DNA from: Vibrio sp. PID17_43
GTDB lineage: Bacteria; Pseudomonadota; Gammaproteobacteria; Enterobacterales; Vibrionaceae
Reading direction: 5' to 3'
NCBI RefSeq assembly: GCF_002608565.1
Contig: NZ_LIXM01000013.1
Coordinates: forward strand, 62,001 to 126,000
DNA: 64,000 nucleotides
Made by a program: the position numbers and the translations under genes. Below are positions 25,290-33,257 of this stretch, piece by piece (within the stretch, counting starts at the first letter, position 1; the number at the start of each line of letters is the position of its first letter). Under the pieces are notes generated by a model, which saw only the letters and a program-made list of their open reading frames with translations, was not told the origin of the DNA and did no database searches.

Positions 25290-25299
25290 CTTATTGTTA
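25290..25299. promoter_or_regulatory. Candidate NrtR half-element near nrtR start
   Basis: CTTATTGTTA, the exact reverse complement of TAACAATAAG found at 25475-25484 beside pncB. It lies about 70 bases upstream of the nrtR start, a position fitting autoregulation. Assignment to NrtR is inference. Confidence 0.35.
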
Positions 25300-25414
25300 G
25301 AAACGTTTTTTGCAAGCATTTATTATCATTATCAAACATAACGATATTTGAATGGTTAAGTTATCCACAGTAACTGAAGGATGGTTGCGCATAAAAAAAC
25401 CATAAAAATAAGTG

Positions 25415-25480
25415 GTTAGTAACAAAGGTTGACAAACCTTAAGTGGGTGTTTATTGTTTACGCAATTCAGTTAGTAACAA
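25415..25480. promoter_or_regulatory. Paired GTTAGTAAC palindromes bracketing the pncB promoter (candidate NrtR operators)
   Basis: GTTAGTAACAA occurs at 25415-25425 and again at 25470-25480, 55 bases apart. The 9-base core GTTA-G-TAAC is a perfect palindrome. One copy abuts the -35 element and the other lies just after the predicted start of transcription. Identical paired palindromes in a promoter next to the nrtR gene are good repressor-site candidates. Confidence 0.55.
25429..25457 (+). promoter_or_regulatory. Sigma-70 promoter of pncB
   Basis: -35 TTGACA (25429-25434), spacer of 17, -10 TATTGT (25452-25457). The -35 is perfect and the -10 matches 4 of 6. Leaves a leader of about 150 bases before the pncB ATG. 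Confidence 0.6.
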
Positions 25481-25611
25481 TAAGTTATATACCTAAGTGT
25501 GCCTTGTTGAGAACGTTTTTAGAACTTAATTGGGAAAACAATAAGATACGGCTTGCACCATGCTGATGGTACTTGGGTATAAACGAAAAAGGGCGTGTAG
25601 AAGGGCTCAGA

Positions 25612-26922
25612 ATGACCACCAATTTATTTTCGTCTCGTATCATTCAAAGTGCGTTAGATTTCGACGTATACAAAGTGAATATGATGAGCGCCGTAGCGGT
25701 GTTATATCCAGATGCGATGGTGTCCTACAAGTTCATTGTGCGCAGTAATGAGGAGCTATCTGAATTATTGCCAGAAGTAAAAGCGGAAGTACTTAAGCTG
25801 CAAGACGTCTGCTTTACCAGCGAAGAAATTCAGTACATGAAGCGCGTCGCGCCTTACCTTTCTCCAGAATTTCTCGATGGTCTGCATGCATTTCGTTTTA
25901 ATCCTCAGCGTGATGTTGCTTTCAATATCAAGAGCATGGCCGATGGCTCAAGCCAATTACGTATCACCATCAATGGTCTATGGAGAGAAACCATTCTCTA
26001 CGAAACGATCATCATGAGTATTGTTTCTGAAGTGCGCAGCCGTGTACGTTGGTCAGACATTCCAGTCGAGCAGTTCCAAGCCGTTCTTGCAGAGAAAGTT
26101 AGTCATCTCAAAACTGAACTGAAACGTCGTAATATCACTAATTTCAAATTTGCGGATATGTCGACGCGTCGTCGCTTTTCATTTCAAGCTCAGCGTTTGA
26201 TGTTAGCGTACTTGAGCAAAGAGTTGCCTAATTGCCTAACTGGAACCAGTAATTACCACTTGGCTAAAGAGCTCGATCTCACGCCGATTGGCACGGTGGC
26301 ACACGAATGGTTCATGGGACACCAAGCGTTAGTGAATGTACGTGACTCTCAGAAAGTGGCGTTGCAACGCTGGCAAGAGATGTTTAAGGGCGCGTTAGGT
26401 ATTGCTCTTACTGATACCATTGGTATTAATGCCTTTTTGAAGGACTTCGATGAAGAACTGAGTAAGGCTTACGTTGGTGTACGCCATGACAGTGGTTGTC
26501 CGTACACGTGGGGTGAGAAGATGATTGAGCACTACCAGTCTCTTGGTATCGACCCGATGACCAAAACTTTAGTGTTTACGGATGGCCTTAACTTCGAACA
26601 AGCCCTCGATATCTGCGAGTACTTTCAAGACCGTGTGCAAGTAAGCTTCGGTATTGGTACATCGCTTGCCAATGACATGGGTGATTATGTGAATGCCCAG
26701 AGAATTCCCTACAAACCGCTGTCGATCGTGATCAAAATGGTGTCATGCAATGGTTCTCCTGTGGCGAAGATCAGTGATGAGCCAGAAAAAGCGATGTGTG
26801 AAGACATCTTCTTTTTAATGAACCTAAAGCGTCGTTTTGATCTGTCACTTGACCTTGATGAGTGCCGAACTTTACTTGACCGGCTTGAAAAAGAAGGTGA
26901 TAACTATCTGATTGATGCATAG
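25612..26922 (+). CDS. pncB: Nicotinate phosphoribosyltransferase
   Basis: Joins nicotinate and PRPP to give nicotinate mononucleotide, the step after nicotinamidase. 436 residues with the family landmarks DFDVYKVNMM near the N-terminus, FADMSTRRRFSFQAQ (the S-T-R-R-R motif), GTVAHEWFMGHQAL with the phosphorylatable His, TDTIGINAFLKDF and VGVRHDSGCPYTWGEK, then FSFGIGT-like VSFGIGTSLANDM. Start at ATG 25612, where homology begins; an in-frame ATG at 25573 adds 13 unlikely residues. Diverges from nrtR-pncA across a 390-base region with paired operators. Confidence 0.93.
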   Translation: MTTNLFSSRIIQSALDFDVYKVNMMSAVAVLYPDAMVSYKFIVRSNEELSELLPEVKAEVLKLQDVCFTSEEIQYMKRVAPYLSPEFLDGLHAFRFNPQRDVAFNIKSMADGSSQLRITINGLWRETILYETIIMSIVSEVRSRVRWSDIPVEQFQAVLAEKVSHLKTELKRRNITNFKFADMSTRRRFSFQAQRLMLAYLSKELPNCLTGTSNYHLAKELDLTPIGTVAHEWFMGHQALVNVRDSQKVALQRWQEMFKGALGIALTDTIGINAFLKDFDEELSKAYVGVRHDSGCPYTWGEKMIEHYQSLGIDPMTKTLVFTDGLNFEQALDICEYFQDRVQVSFGIGTSLANDMGDYVNAQRIPYKPLSIVIKMVSCNGSPVAKISDEPEKAMCEDIFFLMNLKRRFDLSLDLDECRTLLDRLEKEGDNYLIDA

Positions 26923-26958
26923 ATAAAAAGTTTCTAATTCAGTTCGAATTTAATCATC

Positions 26959-27003
26959 ACCCTCTATGGTTTCGATAAATTTATATCGGCAACCTTAGAG
27001 GGT
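26959..27003. repeat. 45-base structured palindrome after pncB
   Basis: Nested symmetry: ACCCTCTA/TAGAGGGT outside, then GGTT/AACC across a T-T mismatch, then CGATA/TATCG around AATTTA. It folds into one long hairpin, 36 bases after the pncB stop and 43 before the next ATG. No T run follows, so it is not a standard terminator; it could stabilise pncB mRNA or control the next gene. Confidence 0.6.
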
Positions 27004-27045
27004 AATTTGGTTATAGTACAAACAAAGACGAATCAGGAAAGAATG

Positions 27046-27405
27046 ATGAACTTGGTTGTACACTTGCAGAAAAAAACGATAAGAAAACACGGTTACGAAC
27101 TGGCAACGCGTCAAGCGTGGAAGTGTGGTATCAAAGCGAATCTTGTCAAACGTGTTGTGGGTATCTTCAAGGGGCAAATCGTTTGTGTGGTTGAAGGTTG
27201 CCGAGCAGAGTTGTCTACCCCGCTTAATAATCCTTTGCACGATGATGATAATCAGGGACGCTATGTGTTTGTCGGTGGCATCTTTTGGGAACCCAATAGA
27301 ATCATCGCGCCAGGCTTTCCTGACTTTATGTTTATGCATCTGCGTAATTTGAGCCACCGTCATAAGTACCTAACAGACGATGAGCTGTTTTTAAGTTTGG
27401 CGTAA
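27046..27405 (+). CDS. Hypothetical protein, 119 aa, unrecognised
   Basis: Soluble, basic at the start (LQKKTIRKHGYELATRQAWKCGIKANLVKRVVGIFKGQIVCVVEGC) and then a region with PLNNPLHDDDNQGRYVFVGGIFWEPNRIIAPGFPDFMF. No signal peptide, membrane helix or metal motif that I can name. AGGAAAG lies ahead of two adjacent ATGs (27043, 27046). The glpM gene follows two bases after its stop codon, so the two are almost certainly co-transcribed. Function unknown. Confidence 0.6.
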   Translation: MNLVVHLQKKTIRKHGYELATRQAWKCGIKANLVKRVVGIFKGQIVCVVEGCRAELSTPLNNPLHDDDNQGRYVFVGGIFWEPNRIIAPGFPDFMFMHLRNLSHRHKYLTDDELFLSLA

Positions 27406-27406
27406 A

Positions 27407-27757
27407 ATGATGACCAGTTTATTTCTTAAATCTTTGCTAGGCGCAGCGGCAGTAATGCTGATTGCGCTGCTTTCAAAATCAAAAAGCTTCTATATCGCGG
27501 GCTTGATTCCGCTTTTCCCTACGTTTGCTTTAATTGCACATTTTATTGTAGGGACAGAGCGTGACATGGAAGCGCTACGCGAAACGGCACTGTTTGGGAT
27601 CTATTCATTGATTCCATATAGTGCTTATTTGATTTCGGTGTTCTACTTTAGCTATCGCTTGAGCTTAGTTGGTACGTTAACCTCGGCCACTTTAGTTTGG
27701 GTTTTGTGTGCATCGATGTTGTTGGCGTTTTGGACTCGTTGGATGGTGCCTGCGTAG
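27407..27757 (+). CDS. glpM: GlpM-family inner-membrane protein
   Basis: A 116-residue protein with four hydrophobic helices. SFYIAGLIPLFPTFALIAHFIVGTERDMEALRET matches the central block of E. coli GlpM (YYIAGLIPLFPTFALIAHYIV) nearly residue for residue. GlpM is a small inner-membrane protein associated with glycerol/alginate phenotypes in Pseudomonas, and its biochemical role is not settled. Its start lies 2 bases after the stop of the preceding gene. Confidence 0.9.
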   Translation: MMTSLFLKSLLGAAAVMLIALLSKSKSFYIAGLIPLFPTFALIAHFIVGTERDMEALRETALFGIYSLIPYSAYLISVFYFSYRLSLVGTLTSATLVWVLCASMLLAFWTRWMVPA

Positions 27758-27811
27758 TTAGCATTATTCATTAGTGGATGACTTTCCTCTTAGTACAGCT
27801 ATTGAACTCAG

Positions 27812-27848
27812 TGATACGAAGGCAGATAGGCTGACAGTCTTCGTATCA
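27812..27848. terminator. Hairpin downstream of glpM
   Basis: Perfect 10-bp arms TGATACGAAG/CTTCGTATCA around a 17-base loop, 55 bases after glpM. Only a weak T run follows. Confidence 0.5.
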
Positions 27849-27980
27849 ACTTCTGACCAATTTTTTATAACATGCGGTTTTTTACTTGTTAATGACATAG
27901 GCCTTGTCGTCTCCTGATGCGGATTTAAATTTTCGATTTACCATACTGAAAAATAGAGAAAACCATATTGGATGGGAATC

Positions 27981-28499
27981 ATGAATATTAAATCTATTGC
28001 AATTGCAGCGGTGGTTGTTGCTGTCTTAGTTGGTTGTAAAGACAAAATGCCACCAATGCCGACGGAAGCAAATATCACGATGGTTGATGCAGTGACGGAA
28101 ACGGTAAAAAAACCGCGCCAAGTGTGTAAAGACGTGGTGGTGACGCATCAGGTTCAACCAAAAGATGAAAACAAGTTACTGGGTACCGTAGGGGGTGCAG
28201 CAGCAGGAGCGGCGCTTGGTAATCAGATTGGCGGTGGTTCAGGTAAAGTGATTGCGACAGCTGCCGGTACGATTGCTGGTGCATTAGCTGGTCGTGAGAT
28301 CCAAGATAATGTACAAAAAGGTGATGTCGTTACGACCACCGAAAAGAAATGTCACACAGAATACACCGCATCTGAAAAGGTTATGGGTTACAATGTAACG
28401 TATGAGGTGGCTGGTACGCCAACGACAGTGCGTTTGCAAAGTAAGCCTGCGGGGAAAACCTTCCCAATCCAAGATGGCAAAGTGATTCTCCCACAATAA
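27981..28499 (+). CDS. Glycine-zipper 2TM outer-membrane lipoprotein (SlyB/YMGG-like)
   Basis: 172-residue lipoprotein: signal MNIKSIAIAAVVVAVLVGC, lipobox VLVGC, and a linker rich in Pro/Lys. A glycine-zipper hairpin at about 62-100 (GTVGGAAAGAALGNQIGGGSG ... ATAAGTIAGALAGREIQ) is followed by a beta-rich tail with paired Cys (KKCHTEYTASEKVMGYNVTYEV). Glycine-zipper lipoproteins insert in or across the outer membrane and often respond to envelope stress. ATG 27981 begins the signal; ATG 27972 three codons earlier is also possible. Ends in a strong terminator. Confidence 0.85.
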   Translation: MNIKSIAIAAVVVAVLVGCKDKMPPMPTEANITMVDAVTETVKKPRQVCKDVVVTHQVQPKDENKLLGTVGGAAAGAALGNQIGGGSGKVIATAAGTIAGALAGREIQDNVQKGDVVTTTEKKCHTEYTASEKVMGYNVTYEVAGTPTTVRLQSKPAGKTFPIQDGKVILPQ

Positions 28500-28519
28500 T
28501 TGCTGACATGATTGAATTC

Positions 28520-28555
28520 AAAAAGCTTTTTGTTTTGATTAACAAAGGGCTTTTT
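28520..28555. terminator. Bidirectional terminator
   Basis: A 14-bp stem (AAAAGCTTTTTGTT with AACAAAGGGCTTTT, two G-T pairs) and TTGATT loop, flanked by A and T runs. Lies between the lipoprotein gene and the convergent channel gene. Confidence 0.75.
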
Positions 28556-28567
28556 GATATCTATGAC

Positions 28568-29659
28568 CTACTTCTCAATAAAGTAATCGACTAAGGTTTT
28601 TCGCCACTCTCTCGATTCTCTAATCTGTAATAATGCGCGATTAATTTCTTCTTCATGTTGATTGTTTTCGGTGATGATGAAGCCATAGTTTTGTTTTTCT
28701 AATTGATAAGGTAATACTTCTAGTTTTTCGAACTGTCCACTTACTCTTCCATTGCCGATCATGTATTTAAGTATCACATCATCCCCGACAATGGCTTCAA
28801 CTTCTCCCCTTTCTAAGGCTTGAAGCAATTCTGGCATATCATCGTAGCGCTTATGGCGAATGCCAAAGCTAGTAAGTAACAGTGAAGAGGTGGTTGCATC
28901 TTTAGCCCCAACTTGCACGTTGGCGAGGTCGTTTATTCCTTTTATTTGTGAATACCCCTGGCTGAGGGTGAGTTTACTGGCTAATACGGCAGTAATGCTG
29001 GCGATAAAGAGCATACTAAATACGCCAATGAGCACGGTAACAATACGTCCGGTTAAGCTCTTAAATTCAAAGTAATTGAATGGTCCACGCGTGATGAAGA
29101 GCAAGCCCAAAATAAAACTCTCTATCCAACGGCCTACTCTACTCTTCATCGAATACAGTTTTTCGTTCTTTCCTTTCTCCAATAGGTAGAAAAATGCGCC
29201 AACCACCCCTGCGGTGATGACAATGGCTCCGATGATTAACCACAACGCGGGGTTTAAAAAAATCGATTGCAAGGTATGCAGGTAGCTTTGCTTCTTCACG
29301 GCGATAGCAAGGTGGGTTTCATAAAAGGAGTGAGAAAAGTCGGCGAATAACTCACGCTCTGGTGTGATCGAAATGCACGAAACGCCGATGTCGACTTGCT
29401 TGTTTTCGATCGCATGAAGGAGTTCATCGAGTTGAAGGATTTCGAAACTGAATTCAACCTCCATGCTTTTCGCAATGCGTTCCCACAGTTCAATACTCAG
29501 TCCACTCAGTTGGGTATCGGAAGAAGCAAGTACAAAGGGAGGGCAGGGATAAGTACCTACTTTAATAGGAGAGGCCAAAGAAACGCTACTGAATAAGGAA
29601 AGAAGAAAAAGTACTGAAATGACTGTGTGTTGAAGTGTAGATTTAAATACGTTTTGCAT
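28568..29659 (-). CDS. Prokaryotic ionotropic glutamate-receptor-like channel
   Basis: 363 residues in the iGluR/GluR0 order: signal peptide (1-29), ligand-binding lobe 1 (31-120), TM1 (139-160), re-entrant pore helix (177-193), TM2 (205-230), ligand-binding lobe 2 (240-330) and closing helix. Lobe 1 has SITPERELFADFS; the Arg (102) corresponds to the one that holds the ligand carboxylate. Lobe 2 has IVGDD for the amine. The pore reads ITRGPFNYFEF with no GYG, unlike cyanobacterial GluR0. The TM2 segment SLTGRIVTVL...FIASITAVLASKLT parallels eukaryotic SLSGRIVGG...SYTANLAAFLT. Start at ATG 29659 after GAGGT. Ligand and ion are unknown. Confidence 0.82.
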   Translation of the reverse strand: MQNVFKSTLQHTVISVLFLLSLFSSVSLASPIKVGTYPCPPFVLASSDTQLSGLSIELWERIAKSMEVEFSFEILQLDELLHAIENKQVDIGVSCISITPERELFADFSHSFYETHLAIAVKKQSYLHTLQSIFLNPALWLIIGAIVITAGVVGAFFYLLEKGKNEKLYSMKSRVGRWIESFILGLLFITRGPFNYFEFKSLTGRIVTVLIGVFSMLFIASITAVLASKLTLSQGYSQIKGINDLANVQVGAKDATTSSLLLTSFGIRHKRYDDMPELLQALERGEVEAIVGDDVILKYMIGNGRVSGQFEKLEVLPYQLEKQNYGFIITENNQHEEEINRALLQIRESREWRKTLVDYFIEK

Positions 29660-29853
29660 GCACAAGACCTCGATAAGAGGCAGGAAATGAACTGCATCAA
29701 GGGCGAACGAACGCCCAATAAGCATTAGAAGAACAAAGATTGATGAGATGATGACGAATTCATGCTGCCCTAGTTTTACTTTTTACAGAATTAACTATAG
29801 CAGTTGAGACCAAACAGCAAGGGACAGTGAATTGCCCCTTGTTTCGGTTTCGA

Positions 29854-30783
29854 CTACGCCATAGGCGCTTGATGGTGCTGTTGCTCTTCTGCAAGTTTTG
29901 CGGTTTGTTTTTGTTTTCTGCGCTCGCATTTGGATAGCCAAATCAGAGGCACGACAATCATTACTGTACCAATTGCCATAAAGGCATCAGGTACTTCACC
30001 AAACCAAATCAATCCCACAATCACGGCGCCAATCAAACCGCTGTATTCTGCGCTAGCAACCTTGTTACTGTCGATAGAGCGATAAGCCAGTACACAAGTT
30101 GCGGCATAAATCATAATGAACAAGCTTGAGCCCGCCGCAACAGGAAATGAGTGCCAATCCCACGTTTCGCCTTCAATAAACACTAATAACAGCGATACAG
30201 GTATGCCCGCTAGGTTGGTCATCAGTAGCGTATGTGGCACCGATTGATTTTGTGGTAGCTTACGGATCAGTAGGTTGTTGATAGCGAGTGTGACCGCAAC
30301 GACCAATGCAGACAGCGCTGCCCAATCAATTTGGTCTGGACGAATAATCACAATCACTCCGGCAAAGCCCATCACAGCCGCAGCAATAGATTGCGCGGAA
30401 AGCTTTTCCCCAAAGAATATTGCAGCCAGTGGCAGCATGATCAACGGCGCGGTATAGAAGATCGCATTAGCGGTTGCGAGTGGCATCGACGAGATGGCTA
30501 AAACCATGAAAATCGCCCCCGATAACCAGATATGTGCCCGTACCGCATGCCACTTAAAGCCTTCCATTAATGGTGCTTGCTTAGTCAGTAGATACACTGG
30601 CAATAACATCATTACAGCAGATAGCTGTCGGTAAAACACGAACTGAAAAACCGGCACCTCATTACCGACACTTTTGATCAAAGCGTCTGAGAGTACCGCA
30701 ACTAGGTTACCAACAATTAATAGCAGCATCGCTACGCCGACAGATGTGACTTTCACTTTATTCTTCTCTGGTTTCTTTGCCAA
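29854..30783 (-). CDS. EamA/DMT-family transporter
   Basis: Inner-membrane protein of 309 residues with ten hydrophobic helices in two EamA repeats (MLLLIVGNLVAVLSDALIK... and LSALVVAVTLAINNLLIRKL...), a basic tail and no signal. Members export or import amino acids, nucleosides or sugars; the substrate is not readable. The first possible start is TTG 30783 (reading AKKPEKNKVKV); GTG 30756 and ATG 30729 are alternatives, so the N-terminus is uncertain. The divergent LysR gene begins 67 bases away and probably controls it. Confidence 0.82.
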   Translation of the reverse strand: MAKKPEKNKVKVTSVGVAMLLLIVGNLVAVLSDALIKSVGNEVPVFQFVFYRQLSAVMMLLPVYLLTKQAPLMEGFKWHAVRAHIWLSGAIFMVLAISSMPLATANAIFYTAPLIMLPLAAIFFGEKLSAQSIAAAVMGFAGVIVIIRPDQIDWAALSALVVAVTLAINNLLIRKLPQNQSVPHTLLMTNLAGIPVSLLLVFIEGETWDWHSFPVAAGSSLFIMIYAATCVLAYRSIDSNKVASAEYSGLIGAVIVGLIWFGEVPDAFMAIGTVMIVVPLIWLSKCERRKQKQTAKLAEEQQHHQAPMA

Positions 30784-30850
30784 AGAGTAGGGGATGTCAT
30801 AGGATGAAGTAAAATGATATTTATTAGATTAAGTATGAGATTTTTAGATA

Positions 30851-31735
30851 ATGAAGTTGCCACCTTTAAGAGCGGTACACTGTTTTGAATCGGCTGCTCG
30901 TCATCTGAGCTTTTCTCTCGCCGCAGAAGAACTCAACGTGACCCAAAGTGCAGTGAGTCATCAGATTCGATTGCTTGAAGATTATCTCGGGGAGGCCTTG
31001 TTCATTCGCCAGGGACGTAAGTTATCACTCTCGGAAACGGGGTCTTGTTACCTTGAAGACATTAGTCCTGCCATCAATTCAATCGCCATGGCAAGCCAAA
31101 AGGTGCGTGAAGGTGACAAAGGCAGTCTGCGATTGGCGATCTATAGTTCATTGGCCGTGAAATGGTTGATACCACGCCTTGCTGACTTTAAAAGATTACA
31201 TCCTGATATCGAGCTTACTTTGAATATGGTAGCAGGCGATCCAGAGCAAACCGACAGTGTGGGCGATTGCTTTATTACGGTACAAAAACCAAAGCGTAAC
31301 TACATGGCAGTGCGTTTGTATGATGAGACTTTATATCCGGTTTGCAGTCTCAACCTTTGGAAGGAAATCCAAGATCAACCATTGCCAGAAGCGCTTTGGC
31401 AATATCCTATTCTGTCTACCGATTCAATCTATCGTGAGCGTGGCAAAGATTGGACAGAGTGGTGCAAAGTTGGTGGGTATGAGTTGCCGAAGGATGTGGA
31501 TATACAACATTTTAGTCACATGCTACTTGCTATCGAGGCCGCGCGTTATGACCAAGGCATCACGTTCGCCAATGACTTCATGTTGAATGAGCGAGATAAG
31601 GCTCAGGACTTGGTGTACATCCCTTCCCATGGTTTGGACACGGGAGACAGCTTTTACTTTGTGCATAAAAAGAATCGTGCTCGTCAGCCAGAAATCATGA
31701 AGTTAACCAATTGGCTCAAGCAGCAGTGTTTGTAG
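30851..31735 (+). CDS. LysR-family transcriptional regulator (GcvA-like)
   Basis: 294 residues. N-terminal winged HTH with LRAVHCFESAARHLSFSLAA EELNVTQSAVSHQIRLLE (GcvA-type 'PPLRAL..FEAAAR'), then an effector-binding domain from about 90. Divergent from the EamA transporter gene, the classic LysR arrangement, so that transporter is the probable target and the shared 67-base gap should hold the T-N11-A site. Substrate unknown. Complete and intact, unlike the LysR gene at 3595-4497. Confidence 0.88.
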   Translation: MKLPPLRAVHCFESAARHLSFSLAAEELNVTQSAVSHQIRLLEDYLGEALFIRQGRKLSLSETGSCYLEDISPAINSIAMASQKVREGDKGSLRLAIYSSLAVKWLIPRLADFKRLHPDIELTLNMVAGDPEQTDSVGDCFITVQKPKRNYMAVRLYDETLYPVCSLNLWKEIQDQPLPEALWQYPILSTDSIYRERGKDWTEWCKVGGYELPKDVDIQHFSHMLLAIEAARYDQGITFANDFMLNERDKAQDLVYIPSHGLDTGDSFYFVHKKNRARQPEIMKLTNWLKQQCL

Positions 31736-31807
31736 CGTATGGGGGGGTGGCTGTTAGCTTCCCCTGTGGTGCTAGACTTAACTTAGATAAATCAGTGGGA
31801 GAATATC

Positions 31808-32194
31808 ATGAGCTATGCGCACATATTGGTGGCAGTAGATTTATCGGATTCAAGTCGAGCGGTGATAGATAAAGCTATCTCGATTGCAAAAGATGCAAAC
31901 AGTAAACTTTCTTTTGTTTTTGTCGATCACGACAGAGTCGCGTTGGAATCGAAGGACGAACGGAAGCTAATGCAAGAGCTTCAATCTTTAGCCGAGCAAA
32001 GTGACTATCCGGTTGCCGAGACCATGGTTGTCATCGGGGATTTGCATATCAAGCTTGCCGGTATCGCGAAGGAACATAACATCGACCTAGTGGTTTGTGG
32101 GCATCATCATAAGTTCATGAGTCGTCTGTTTTCCTCAATACCAACTTTAGCCAATGCGATTGAGGCAGATTTATTGGTTGTGTATTTGGACTGA
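31808..32194 (+). CDS. Universal stress protein, UspA type
   Basis: 128-residue single-domain Usp. Begins YAHILVAVDLSDSSRAVIDKA and ends with VVCGHHHKFMSRLFSSIPTLANAIEADLLVVYL. The GHHH.FMSRLFSS loop resembles E. coli UspA (CGHHQDFWSKLMSS), which does not bind ATP, rather than the GxxGxxxxxxxxxG(S/T) loop of ATP-binding Usps. Cytosolic; survival factor under growth arrest in relatives. GGGAG upstream of the ATG. Ends at a shared terminator. Confidence 0.88.
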   Translation: MSYAHILVAVDLSDSSRAVIDKAISIAKDANSKLSFVFVDHDRVALESKDERKLMQELQSLAEQSDYPVAETMVVIGDLHIKLAGIAKEHNIDLVVCGHHHKFMSRLFSSIPTLANAIEADLLVVYLD

Positions 32195-32220
32195 AACGCC
32201 ACTCAACGAACAAACGCAAT

Positions 32221-32242
32221 GGGAGACTCTGCTGAGCCTCCC
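32221..32242. terminator. Bidirectional terminator
   Basis: GGGAGaCTC/GAGcCTCCC stem with one A-C mismatch and TGCT loop, between the converging uspA-like and nucleosidase genes. Confidence 0.65.
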
Positions 32243-32256
32243 TTCTTGATGCTTAG

Positions 32257-33075
32257 TTAGAATGATTGTTTTTTGATCAGCGCTTTGATTACGTCAATGG
32301 CATATAGTTGACAATCAACCGCCGTTTGCGGATCGAAGTCTTGCTTGTGTTGGTCAGTGTTTGACAAGATACGAATCCCAACAAATGGCACTTGGTAAGC
32401 TTGAGCAACCAGTGCGGCAGAAGAGGTTTCCATCTCTTCTACGGACGTACCAAAAGTCTCGTGGAACCAGTTGATACGGTCTACTTCGCGGTTCCATTCG
32501 TCAGCGGAGCCAATCAACCCTTTAACCACTTTACCTTTTTTATATTGCTCAGAGAGTAAGAACGACGTTTCTACAAGCTCAGGGTCCGCCTTGAACTGTT
32601 TGTATTCAACAAAATCCCCGTTTTCACGCAGACGCATGGTTACGTCAAAGTTCTGCCATTTGGTTGGGTCGATGCCTTTGTCTTTCTCGGTGAACTGTGA
32701 CTTGTATGCGCCCATGTTGAAGCTCGCTTCGCCTACCACGATGTCACCACGGTAAAGTTTAGGGTCATGGCCACCGGACGTGCCTTGGTTGATGATGTAC
32801 TTTGGTTTGAAGTATTCGATACCAATGGTTGTTGATGCGGCAGCGTTAGCGAGGCCAACTTCAGTACGAGATACGACGACTGGATAGCCATCGATTTTAC
32901 CTTCCCAGAATGTCCAAGAGCCAACGATGGTTTCTTTCTTTTCATCAAGTGCTTCCACTAAGGTGCTTGTTTCGATATCCATAGCGCCTTGAACAAGAAT
33001 AGGTTGGGTTTGTGCGAAAATAGAGAAGGAAAGAGCAGCAGGAATAAGTGCTGTAAAATGTTTAATGATTTGCAT
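32257..33075 (-). CDS. Periplasmic nucleosidase of the MTA/SAH family
   Basis: 272 residues with a signal peptide ending near SIFA|QTQPI, so it is exported, unlike the cytosolic Pfs enzyme. The phosphorylase-superfamily fold is shown by [33 protein letters not shown], the [10 protein letters not shown] loop and [30 protein letters not shown]. In this family the Met-Glu pair contacts ribose and the Asp protonates the purine. It probably cleaves purine nucleosides or 5'-methylthioadenosine in the periplasm. Whether it also affects autoinducer precursors is speculation. Confidence 0.82.
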   Translation of the reverse strand: MQIIKHFTALIPAALSFSIFAQTQPILVQGAMDIETSTLVEALDEKKETIVGSWTFWEGKIDGYPVVVSRTEVGLANAAASTTIGIEYFKPKYIINQGTSGGHDPKLYRGDIVVGEASFNMGAYKSQFTEKDKGIDPTKWQNFDVTMRLRENGDFVEYKQFKADPELVETSFLLSEQYKKGKVVKGLIGSADEWNREVDRINWFHETFGTSVEEMETSSAALVAQAYQVPFVGIRILSNTDQHKQDFDPQTAVDCQLYAIDVIKALIKKQSF

Positions 33076-33202
33076 AGAACATACTTACGACAGAAAAAGT
33101 GGGCGCAATCTACCAACAGCAAACGTTTGCGTCAATTGACAAACCCATTCATTTTCTTAAACGATGAAAAATCTTGAACACTATTCAGAGGTGGGAGACA
33201 GA

Positions 33203-33225
33203 AATCCGAGCGCAAGGCTCGGATT
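33203..33225 (-). terminator. Terminator after nlpE
   Basis: AATCCGAGC/GCTCGGATT stem, GCAAG loop, 33 bases past the nlpE stop on the minus strand. Confidence 0.65.
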
Positions 33226-33257
33226 GTGTGGTTAAGACGTGAAGAAAAGTGAACGTC

